The position numbers and the translations under genes were made by a program. The notes beneath the pieces are model-generated. The model was not told where the DNA came from. It worked only from the letters and a program-made list of their open reading frames with translations, and made no database searches. Shown piece by piece: positions 23,611 through 34,300 of a stretch of 64,000 nucleotides of DNA. This stretch comes from Callipepla californica brunnescens (Eukaryota > Chordata > Aves > Galliformes > Odontophoridae): assembly GCA_023055505.1 (NCBI GenBank), contig JALIRH010000036.1, positions 4,898,001 to 4,962,000 of the forward strand, given 5' to 3'. Each line of letters begins with the position of its first letter. Within the stretch, counting starts at the first letter, position 1.

Positions 23611-25162
23611 ATTCCCAAAGAGGATTTTTGTTTTGTTTCGTTTTATAAAAGTGTTCTCTCAGCTAGAAACATCAGAGGACAACCATGGATGTGATCTGCT
23701 AAAGAATGAGGGACGGGGTTTGTGATCTCTGCAGTGTGTGCAGAGGACAGCTGCCACAAAATTTGCACATTTACACTAGGATTGTACTCAGCAGGGGAGG
23801 GCACTCGTGGCAGCTCTCGTGCTCTGATAGCAGCTTGCTCCCATCCTCTGGCTTTGGTTTCATGTATGCACGTTGTTTCATTTCGGTTTCTTGATTCCTG
23901 TTGCATTTCTCGAGTTCACAATGAGATGAGATGCCAGGAGCCAATTGCTCGCTACCATGCCATTTTTCATGCTGGAAAATGAAAGCGCTGCCCTGTAGGA
24001 TCTCCCATGGCCACTAGATGACTCTGCGATGTTTTGGTCATCAGAGTAAGCGGGGTCAGTCCGGAGCTCAGGCCGAGAGGGGTGATGGTGTGATGTCCCA
24101 TAGGGATCCTTCGTTAACACAGCGTGTCGTTGCTGTGTCATCACAGCCCTGCGGTGCTGCTGAACCCAGGGGTGCTGGGGGCACGAGCTTCAGGGCTGTG
24201 CTGGGACCTGCCCCCCAACGCTGCCAGGCTCTTCCAGCATTGCAGTGGGGACGTGGGAGGCTGCACTGGGTGCATGCACAATCTCCTAAGACTGGGCTGT
24301 TGTTCAGATGTGAAACTGCTGAGCAGAACAAATTGACCTCATCTGCTACCCCTGCATGGCACCTAGACACAAACATCGCTTTGTAATTATGATATTTCTT
24401 CTAAATGGAAACATGGACAACATTTCGCTTTTTCCCAGTCAAAACCGAGGATCCCTGATTTCCTCTCCCCACCACCCCTCAGGGTTTTTTGTTTTGTTTT
24501 ATTTTGTGTTTTTATTTTTTGACCCGGAGTTATTACATGGAAGCCTGATAAATGGATGCAATGAATGAATGTTTTCCAAATATCGTAGGAACTATTAAGA
24601 AAGTGGTTTTCCTTCTTCCCCTTTTTCCTTCCCACACTCCCCCCACACACCCCACAACTAATAGCACACAAATAGCACTTCATGTAAGTTTGGCTACTCT
24701 CCACTATTCCAGGCAGACTTCAGGAAATCTCTTGATTTATGGTTGGGTATCCAAAGGCAGCATGCTGCCTGCTTCCTTAAGGGGTGCCTATTGGTGACAT
24801 CCAGTAAGTTGGAGGTGCAGTATTTCAAATAAGGAAAACCCATATTTTAGTCAGATAACTCCATATTTATACTTATAAATTGATTTAGTAATGAAATGAG
24901 CTCCTTTCATGGTCCTCGCTGGCTTTAGGGTCTTTGTTATGGCATACTCAGACTGTTCTTGAAATTTAGTTTACCGAAGTAGAGCCAAAGTTTTCTATCT
25001 GTATTCCCATGGGCTGCCCAAGTGAATTCAATAGGGCTATTCACATTAATAGGTAAAGCAGAATTTGGGACACGGTTCAGAAAAGCCATCAAGCATGTGC
25101 TTAGGGCCTGCTGTCCCCCTGGTTCCCTCCTGCTGCTGGCTGCTCCAGGGGCATCAGCTCTG
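23611..25162. other. Intergenic stretch without recognised genes
   Basis: No supported gene. A T-rich low-complexity run lies at about 24484-24520. Mirror open frames at 24018-24386 (plus) and 24068-24376 (minus) overlap on opposite strands and reflect local GC content. An AT-rich part at about 24830-24900 has a few TAAT cores. Confidence 0.5.
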
Positions 25163-25302
25163 TTCAGCTGGAAGGGATCTCCAAGACCATCCAGTTCCAG
25201 CCCCTCTGCTGGGGCAGGGCTGCCAACTGCTACATTGGGCACTAGATCAGGTTGCCCAGAGCCCCATCCAACCTGGCTTTGAACACCTCCAGGGTTGGGG
25301 AT
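25163..25302 (-). mobile_element. CR1 LINE 3'-end fragment (truncated)
   Basis: Read on the minus strand, the segment contains the CR1 3' untranslated hallmarks in order: CCTGGAGGTGTTCAAAGCC, GGTTGGATGGGGCTCTGGGC, AACCTGATCTAGTG, and a GGTCTTGGAGATCCCTTCCA-type block. CR1 is the dominant non-LTR retrotransposon of birds and reptiles and is usually truncated at its 5' end. The copy lacks an obvious terminal octamer repeat and both flanks are diverged, so it looks old. It supports an avian or sauropsid source. Confidence 0.9.
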
Positions 25303-26739
25303 GTTCCTGATCTCCTGCAGATGCGGTGCTTGGAATGGTGTGGTTCAGGCCAAGGGTAGAGCTGCAGCCAAGTGGCTTGCCCTTGTATTTGGTTTTTGAC
25401 CTTCTCTAAGGCTCTGTGATAATTAATTATCACATCAATTCCCTGCTGTTGTGGAGTGTGCGGATGTTGGCAGTGTGCTGGCATTTTCCTTCTCCCTTAG
25501 AGCAGCTCTTTGTTGGGCACCAGGGCTGCTTTGGGGCTTGTGTTATAGGTAAAGGATTGGGGTTGCTGCTGTTCACCTTGTGTGGGTTTAATGTCCATTA
25601 TATGGGTTCTTTTACCGTGAGGGATAAAATTGTCCTGGTAGTTTTCCTCACCTCCCAGCTACATTTATCAGCAGTGAAATAAAGTCTGGCTAGAGACAGA
25701 TGCCCAAAGGGCTGTCGCAGAAAAGTACCTAGGAGGTGTAGGGAAGAAAATCAGCATTTCCATCCTGTAGGGCTCCAGTTCTCTCTGTTGTATGCCTGAA
25801 GGTGTTGGGTGGGTCCTGTTGGCAGTCACTGCTCTTCATTTCCCAGTGCTGTGTCTCCAGGTTCACATCTTGGGAGCATTTCAGATGTGACCTTGCTGCT
25901 CTACCAGGATGGATCATGGCCGAGACCTGCCAGGTGAGCAGTGTGCTGAGCTCCTGCTCATTGTCACTGGGGACCTGTGAAATGTTTCTCTAGGAGCTGC
26001 TGGAATGAGCAGCAGCTCAGCTCAGGCTCCTCCACGTGGGCCAGCCTGGTTGTTGGTTCTGCAGGGATGTCCTGGTGGCATCTGCTGTGCTGGTGCAAGC
26101 CTGGCTGCTTGAAGCCATGCTTGCAGAATGCAGATACTGTGTAGTGCAGGGCAGGAGAGATGTCATTCCCAGTAACGAGGCAGGTTTCACATTCTTCACT
26201 GTGATATATGAAATACGGATTGAAGAATGCAGCTAGATGTCACCCGAAAAAAGGTTCAACAACGTTAACTGTGAAACAAATGAGTTAATCCTTTTATTTT
26301 CCACAACACTCTGATATTCCACACATCTGCTTTTCCTCCTGCTGGATTTCACAACAGATAAAGCTTCTCCCAGGAACCAAACCCCGCTCACAGCACTGCA
26401 GGAGCCGGGAGGTTTTGTGAGTTCCATCTTGCAGTCCTAAAGAGGGCAGAACTCCCGTGGGCTCTGCTCTCCCAAACAAATGAATGTCCCAGGAGCAAGT
26501 CTCTTTCTTGGATGGGTGGGGAGGCTTTGTGGAGGCGCAGGCAGTGCCCGCAGGGCCGCGCGTGGCGAGGCCTTTGTCCATTGAGCGGCCCTGCTCCCGT
26601 CCCACCCCTCCTGCGGCTCCGTTAAATTCTCAGATCGTGAGGGCATGTAGGGAACAGCTGCTTATGATCTCTTCACAAGTGCTGGGTCATTGGTAAACAA
26701 CCATCCCTCCACCCTCCCAAGGAAAAAAAAAAAAAAAAT
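25303..26739. other. Intergenic stretch without recognised genes
   Basis: No gene or further CR1 piece was recognised. An A-run lies at about 26723-26738. A CpG-richer patch at about 26535-26600 is short and unassigned. Confidence 0.5.
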
Positions 26740-27130
26740 TATACAAAAAATGTATTCATTTTCCCCGATGATGAAGAGTAATGAAGAGCACGTGCATGCC
26801 GCGCTAAGAGAGAGAGAAAAAAATGACAAATTAAATCATGTCTCGTTTGACAACCCTTTAAGTGTAACAGATCTGCACTTGTGCTGTCTGACAGGCATGA
26901 TTGATACCACGGAGCACTCGTCAATTTTTAAACACACAGAGCGAACAAAGAGTCACTTCATCGCAGCGCTGCGAGTTCGCAGGCAGCCCAGCGCTGCGCG
27001 GGGCGAGCACCCCTCCGTGCGGGCTGTTTGACTTGGCAACACACTGCATCTCTCTGTTTGGACAACTATATTTATTTTTATGATCCTTAAAATATTGTAA
27101 CCCAGTCAACTCAACAGTCATTTAAGGTAA
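26740..27130. promoter_or_regulatory. Candidate enhancer with paired Meis and Pbx/Hox sites
   Basis: This repeat-free block holds TGACAG (Meis/TGIF type) at 26889-26894 followed by TGATTGAT (Pbx/Hox composite) at 26898-26905, three bases apart. It also has CAATTTTTAA and AAATTAAATCATG cores. A CpG-rich palindromic patch (AGCGCTGCG repeated near 26966 and 26991) sits at its right side. Motif identity is from established binding consensus, and function is inferred. Confidence 0.4.
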
Positions 27131-28086
27131 TTTCTGGTCTGAACAGCATCTTATTTTCTGGACAATTTTACAATAACGTGTGTTTGCCGTGGGCCAAATT
27201 CTTTGTGGAGGTACTTCTGTTTCTGGGCTTTATTCATAGCTGTTAGCTGGGAAGGCCTCACAGCATCCAGTGATTTCTGAAAAGCTGGCATTTAAACCTC
27301 CTGGTTGTTTTGGACTGCATTGGCCGTAGGTGATATTGAGCAAGGTACATTTTGTCTTTCTTTATTTGTGTACAAACTAGACCAAAGCAGAGATGAGCTA
27401 TTTAGGTGATGTTTTTGGATGAAAACTTCAGTCTGGACAGTGGCAAATGTCAAGAAGGTCCTACAGTGAGGGGTCTCTGATTAGCAGTGTTTCCTGTATT
27501 GTAATGCTGAGACTGTGAGCCTGTAAAAGCACCGACGGGCTGCGGGATGATGCCTCGTTCAGTTTTACAGCACTTCCTCCTGAGCTGGTGCAAGTATCCA
27601 CTCTTAGATATCATCAAATTCTTTTCTACGGGATGAATCACCCCTTGATGGTGTTTGTACACCTCTGTGGCACAACTGCACAGATGTGTCGAGTGCACAG
27701 GGCAGAAATCTGCTCTGCAGATCATTACAGCTGGTGAAGAATTGATTTACTTTGGGCACAGAAGTGGAAGGGAGGGTCTATGCATTGTAAATAGACTGGG
27801 ATGTATTTAGTCCTTTGGGAGAGGACAGAGGAGTGTAGTAACTTTGGTTTTGAGGGATTTAACCAGTTAGAAGCACAGATTTGGAGCAATGTCCTGTCCT
27901 TCCTCTGCAGGGAGCTCAGAAGCTCCAGGAAGCAGAGCTGACCTCTCCTGTCTCCAGAGATCCTTTTCTCCACATTTATATTTACATGGCATTATTTATT
28001 AGCAGGAAAAAGGAATCATCACAACCTTCTGACTTCTAGTGGCTGCTGGGAATCAAACCTGTGGTCTCCAGAATCCCAAGGCCCTC
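27131..28086. other. Intergenic stretch without recognised genes
   Basis: No gene or repeat family was recognised. Two minus-strand open frames (27450-27725 and 27725-27973) abut each other but have no shared splice sites or domain. Confidence 0.5.
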
Positions 28087-28176
28087 TGTCATGGTTTTAT
28101 TTTTTTTTTAACTCTTAATGCAATACATGATGTTATGATGTGGAATACCAGTACCAAAAATCATAAAACCATGACA
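28087..28176. mobile_element. Palindromic MITE-like element with 5-bp direct flank
   Basis: A 90-bp segment is bounded by an exact 14-bp terminal inverted repeat, TGTCATGGTTTTAT at 28087-28100 and ATAAAACCATGACA at 28163-28176. The pentamer CCCTC lies immediately outside both ends (28082-28086 and 28177-28181), consistent with a target-site duplication. The interior is AT-rich with no coding capacity. This layout fits a non-autonomous terminal-inverted-repeat transposon or a palindromic insertion. The family is not identified. Confidence 0.6.
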
Positions 28177-28181
28177 CCCTC

Positions 28182-30839
28182 TTCAGACTGAGGTTTAGGA
28201 GATGCTTACACACACATTGCCCACATCTGTGCTGGGATGAAGTCCTTCATCTAGGCTTTCATTCTGGGTGTCCTTACCGCTTGTCCTGGGTGCTTAACTC
28301 CATCAAGAGTAGATGTACAACTGTTTATTTAGACCTTTTAACCTGACAGTTCCAATCAAGCTAATTCACCCGAGAGAGACCAACCATCCTTTTATTTATT
28401 TTAAACTATTTTACCAAGGTAATCCAATCCAAGCCATCTCCATATCTAGTTTACAAGAGCAGCCTTGGTGACAACATCTGTCCTGTGTAAAATGTCAAAA
28501 ATTAAAAGGAAAACCCAGCAAAAATCATAAAGCTATCAGAATTGCTATTCAGATGTACACACCAAAGCAAGCTTCTGGCATCACTGTGTACCCAGAGAGC
28601 AAGAAAGGTCACGAGGAGGTATTGGGGCCGTGAAGGTCTTTGTCAGGCTGCAGTGTGCTCTGTGGGATGTGGGCAGTGGAGGGTCCCTGGGAGGAGGTGG
28701 TAGAGCTGCTGCTGGGATGTGGCATTGCTAAGCACAATGCTGTGGCTTTTGTCTTTCTCTTATGCAGTTTCTTTGGAGGTTTTAGGTTGATGGTGTGTTA
28801 CTTTGGTAAGCATGCATGTCTTCTGCACAAAGTGGGGCACTTTAGCAGACGATTTTAAACCATGCACAGGTAGAAGAACCTGTGGATGAAATGCTCATTA
28901 AGGGACAACAGCAGACTGCCAGCTCCTGATGCAACCGATCAGATACATCAGCAGAAGGTTAAAAGAAAGCAACACATGCTGCAAGTTTCAGAATCTTGGG
29001 ACCTTCTAATGTCTGAATGGTCATAGGGGGTTTGTGTCATGCTCATGATGATTTGGGTATTAAGCTGCACACAGTTCCTGAACTGCACTTGGGGGGATTT
29101 TACACCTCGCTCATGAAAACCTATCTATTTTAAATGAAAATGTGAAGTACTTTTGTTATCCAATAAACCAGGGACAGTCCGATATGGTTGCACCGTAAGA
29201 GATTCACTTACACCAAAATGACAATTGTAGCACAACATTAGAAATCCTGCAGCAGTGTGAGTGAGATAAGTGGCCGTGAGTGTGACGGCCCTTTGTGGCC
29301 CACAGACAGAGGAAAGCTGAGCAGCTCCCATTGCTCGGATGCTTTGGCAGTGCTCGGTGGCTCGTCTTGATCCTCACTGATCCCACAAGCTCTTGTGTTT
29401 CAGGAAGAGGTGGAAGCCTGTGGAATTTATTTGTCACTTGAGCCGGCGATGACCATCGGGAATGAAACCTGTGTAGTCCATTATTACTTGCCATTGTGTT
29501 TTGAGTTCTTGTTTAAATTCACTCCTGCACAGTGTGTGGTTTGAAGGGAATTTCATGCTGGTGGAATGCTCCTTATCGACAGGCTGCGGAATAACATTTG
29601 CTGCGTGTGCACAGAACAGGCAGGAGCTGCCCCTGTGCCTCCTGGTTCAGCTGTGAGCCGTGCCCTGTGGGTAAAGCTGGCAGAAATGTGATGTCCCAAG
29701 GCCTGGGGGAGTTCCAGCACACCTCTCTGCCAAGCACTAGTGAAATTGTTATTAATTTCCCTTTGTTGCTAAAACTACAAAATGGGTTTAAATTGGAGTG
29801 GGAGAGAAAAACCTGCCCAACTGAACCTTCCGATTTCAACTAAACCTGCCAGAAATAAATCTAATGAAAAACATTGTCCACACGTTTCAGAAGCCAAACA
29901 ACCACACCTGAGAAAGCTCTTTAAACGTATTACGACCCAGACTTGTACACAGAAACGAGCCACATCTGCTCTTGGTATTGCACTCACATCCACGTGAAAG
30001 GAAAGATTAAAACAAGATACCAACATAAAAATAGATTGATACACGAGAAGTGAGTGGGAACTCCTGGAAAGAGATTGTTAGATAGTGACTGCTTGGAATT
30101 AGTCCAAACCCAATCGCAGCACAGAGAAATTGGCTTTCTGTTGGACCATGTTTTCTGTAATGCAAACCAGTGTGTGTGCGGGGGGTGGGGAGGGGGGATG
30201 CGATTGTCATTACGAAGAGCTCCTGCCAGCACAGTAGCTCAGACACTGGGGATAGCACGTTACACACTGATGCTTTCCAGGACATCGATTCTGAAGCTGC
30301 TCTGCTGGGCTTTTGCTATCAGAGGATGTGAGTTTCTGAAGCACACTTTCCCACACGGCGTTATCTTGGCAGCACAAGGTTAAGGTCCTTCCCGTGGTAC
30401 TTCAGAGAAATGCCTCCACCTTCCTGCAGTCTTCAGGTTTCAGCCAGCCCTGCTGCTCTTTGAGGATAAAGGAGGGGATTCGTGTTTCAGGGAGCAGGCA
30501 GAACAATTGGGAAAGCCACCCCCTGTTTCTGTTACAGCATAATCCCACCTGGGAGAACGGCTCGCTTCTACTTCAAAGCCCTTCAGGTCAGAAGCCCTTC
30601 GGAGGGGAACTCGTGCTGCTGCTGTGCTGATCCCACGCAGGGCTGTGGCTCAGGGACCCACCAGTGGGGCTGAACTCTGGCAGTGGGAGCAGGCAGCTCC
30701 TCTGGGGGCAGAGCATCACTGGGTCCTGCTTTTGGGGGCACCGTGTGGTTTGTGGCCACACAGAGAACCCCAGAACGTAGAACAGTGGTAAAATCAACGA
30801 TTTAATTAAACATGAGCTGTCATGCTGCTAAACCCTTAC
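28182..30839. other. Intergenic stretch without recognised genes
   Basis: No gene recognised. A G-rich TGTGTGTGCGGGGGGTGGGG-type patch lies at about 30170-30200. Open frames up to about 109 codons (30054-30383 plus) overlap others on the opposite strand and look random. Confidence 0.5.
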
Positions 30840-30980
30840 CTTCTCTTCAGACGCATGCAGTAATTGAGCCCCCTGTCCTCAGCCATTTGCTGCATGCCTC
30901 TGGACACGGCCGCATTCCGCTTCAGAGGCAGCAGGTGCTGGTTGTTGGGTAACTCAATCCAAATATCAACCGGAGCACAT
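30840..30980 (-). other. Orphan splice-bounded open segment, unassigned candidate exon
   Basis: On the minus strand a 141-nt segment, a multiple of three, is bounded by an acceptor-like GCGTTTTTTAAG and a strong donor AGAAG|GTAAGG. The open frame through it begins in phase 2 and ends in phase 2, and would encode about 47 residues, including VDIWIELPNNQHLLPLKR and MAEDRGLNYCMRLKR. I do not recognise the protein and no partner exon was found. On the plus strand an equally good acceptor, TTACCTTCTCTTCAG, ends at 30850, so strand is ambiguous. It could be a lncRNA exon, an unknown gene or chance. Confidence 0.25.
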
Positions 30981-31109
30981 CTTAAAAAACGCAAGTTACT
31001 CAGGGATAAAGGGGAGTCCACAGAATGAGATTTTCTTCCTTCAGGCCTGGAAAGCCTGGTGGTGTCTGTGGTTTTGTAAAAACCTCTCATACTTTATTTA
31101 TTTTTATTC

Positions 31110-31360
31110 CTCTGCTAGCCCTTGGGTAAAGATTACTTTCAAACAAGCTGGTTTACTGTTTGCATAACACAGGCTTAAATTCAGTTAGAAATAGATCATT
31201 TTTCAAGTAAAATTCCCCAGAAAATAATTACAAGTATTTGGAGGCATTGGGGAAATCATCAGAAAACTTTCTCTTTAAGGCCCGGTGACACCTGGCAATT
31301 AAAAACAAAAATCAATTTCTCATTGCAGACCTTCCTCCCTCTCCTCGGGGACAAATTAAG
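31110..31360. promoter_or_regulatory. Candidate conserved noncoding element
   Basis: This AT-rich, repeat-free block has GTTTGCATAA, AAAATAATTACAAG, GGCAATTAAAAAC and CAATTTCTCATT cores. The regulatory call is weak and based on composition. Confidence 0.25.
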
Positions 31361-34300
31361 CTGAACTGCCGAAGTTTCAAGCATACCTCTAAATCCAGCA
31401 TCCTTTGCTTCTGGGTAGATTCAACATTCTGCAAATTATTTCTTCCTGGGAAAGTGTCTCAGATTCATATTAATGAGGATTCCATGTTTGTGGTTAGGAG
31501 AAATTTGGTCTTGTGGCTTAAGCAGCCTCAGGACTCTCATTACAGACAAGAGGTTAATAATCTAAACTAGCAGTTAACTAGCTCTGGTCAGCGGAGCATT
31601 ATTGCTTTTGGCTCACGCTGACTGAGCCTGTCCCTTGTCCTCTGCAGTGCCAGAGGTGCAGGTGAGATGCAGGAGGTTGAGCAAGGCTGGCTGCAGGTGA
31701 GCTGCTTCTAACAGGTCAGCCCAGGCACGGTCTGTCTGTATCAGTAGGAGTACGTTCCTCTTTTGGTCAAGAGCTGGAAAGAAACAGTGCAGGTATTCCT
31801 GACATTGAGCAATTGCTGCTGCAGCGAGAGGGCACTCACAAATTAGCTCTGTCCTTCTGAACCCTGTGGAAACTTTAGTTTTAATTGCACAGACCCCAAG
31901 CAAATTAAAAAGAAGCAACCAAATCAGTTATCAGGCTGAGTTCCTACAGCATCCTGACAGCTGGAGGCCCCAGAGGCCTCTGCAGGGTCTGGAGGCTCTG
32001 CATCACCCTCTGCTTCAGCTGCAGAGAGCAGGAACAGCTCTGATCTGCAAGTGGTCTTTGTGCAGTTATGGATCAAACTCTGTTCCCAGTGGGAAAAATA
32101 GGGCACAATCCAATGTTACAAACTATGGTCCACTTCTTCCAGTGTCAGGGGTGCAATTTATTTAACACGGTATCTCTTGTTGGAGCATCAATTATCTCAG
32201 AATATCCAGAGAATTACATGTAGTCTCACTAAACTTTGTCTGAGAGCAAGCATATGAGCCTGGAGAGACGTGTCTGAAAGCTTCCACCGAGACAGCACCA
32301 CATCTGCTCGTGCCATGCCATGCTGTGCCATGCCATGCTATCCCAGCCCCTGCTGGGATCCAAGACGATGTGATGTTTCACTGCCTGCACTTTGCATGGG
32401 ACCGTGGTGTGCAGGAGGCCGGGCTGGGAGCAGAGGGAGCTCCAGGGGCTGCTCACAGCAAGCAGAAGTGCCCGGGATGTGTGGGAAGCTGCTGGGTGGT
32501 GCTGCCTGGGCTCCATCCTGAAGCCCCTCTGTGTGTCAGCAGAGCCGGCTGTGCACTGGCAGCTCCCCTTGGGAAGAGGTGCCTGGGACTCCAGCCTAGC
32601 CATACATCTCTGTCAAAATCTCTATGAATAAATTAACCTTTTTAAAGATTAGTGCACCCTAATACCTCAGGGTTTTTTTTTTTCTTCTTCTTTTTTTTTT
32701 TTTAGCAGAACAAATGCTAAAAATGCCTTGACAGACCTTGCTAGGTTTTGTGCTGTGGATCATCTACGAAGGATTATGCCAGGAATAGCTTTAAAGGCAC
32801 AGCCAAGTGGCTCTGGAGAGCACTGAGTTGTCTCCTCCTTTGGAGCAGGGCTTTAATCCATGGCAAAGCATACGATTATGAGCAGGAAATCCTTATTAGG
32901 GCAAATAATTTAAAAAGCTAATGAAAACCCTCATGCTTTTCCTTCTCAAACACCTCAGATTCAAACAGCTCGCAGCTGTTAGTGCACCAGAGCAGAGAAA
33001 TTATCCGACTTGAGCAACTTTGAAGACGTTGGTGGCTGCAGATAGCTCCAAGTTCCAAATCAACCTGTGCAACCTTGGGTTCAGAGTCAGCAGCCCAGGC
33101 CCTGGCTTGAAGCCTTCGGCCTCTTCAGCCTCACTCCATCCCTTCCTGTGGCAGAACGGCTGCAGGAGGTTGTGGACATGCCCTGCTCCCTGCCACCATG
33201 AAGCTAGAACCAAGCTGAGCCTCTCCAGGCACTGGGCAGGGGGGCCATTCCAGAGATGGCAGGGAGTGTTTTGGTTTTTGATCCTTTTGAGATGAATTAT
33301 GGGGAGGAAGCTGTCTGCTATCAGAGGAATTAGTCAAATTCCTTGTCAGATGTGCAATCCCATTAAAAATGCATTATCTGTTTTCAAAGCTTAAGTACGG
33401 GTGTTGGTTGAGAGTCTTTAAAATATTATTGTAAACTTTCACTGAGAAAAAGTATTCCTGAGCCTTTCATGGAGGCTAATCCCTCTTCAACTACCTTAAA
33501 CCATCAACTTCTGGGGTGGCCTTCCCAAGCAGTGCTGGGCGAGAGCACTGGGAAAATCCTCCTGGAAGAGGCATGCATTTCTTTCACGACTTTGTTAGCA
33601 GCTCTCAGCATCCAGCTGATTTGTTCTCACAATGACTCTGTATCCGCATGCCTCCTCAAATTCTCCCTCTGCTTTTCTGTCTGGCATCCAGAGTTCCAGC
33701 AGCCATCTGATGCCAGGTCCGAACATGCCCTGCAAAGAGTAAATTTGGAGTGCTTAAATGCACGTGCTTGTAAATTGAACAGTGAGCAGTAGATTGGAGG
33801 AACCCCAGTCAAAACTTTGAAGTACGTACCTGTGAAAGGAAGCCATACTTTTCTGCAAAGGGTGACCAGGATGTCCAAAAGCATGCAATATTGTTCACCT
33901 TTTGAAACACATTCCTTGGGATTCTCTTCTGAAATATACCTTCACTGATGGCATCTGAACTCCTGTCTTTAAAAAACAACTCCTGGCTCTGGAATCTCAC
34001 ACTCTTCCTAGTTTTTCTGCTCGCTTCTGACATACTGATAGGATTTCCAGGAAAATTTCACAGGTTGTTGGTGTCTCTCACTGACTTTCACACCCAGAAC
34101 GTGACCCTAGTTGGATTTCCAGTAGCCGTGGCAGATCACAAGCAGTGTTTTTGGCTGATAAGGGGCTTTGATTTTATGTTGGTGGTGGTTGAACTCCCAG
34201 GAGATCATCCTGGGACCTGCAAACAAACGCTGCAGATCGAGGTAAATGGTGCAGGAAGGTGAAAAGCAGCTCTGCTCCTGCTCCAGGCACTCCGTATGGA

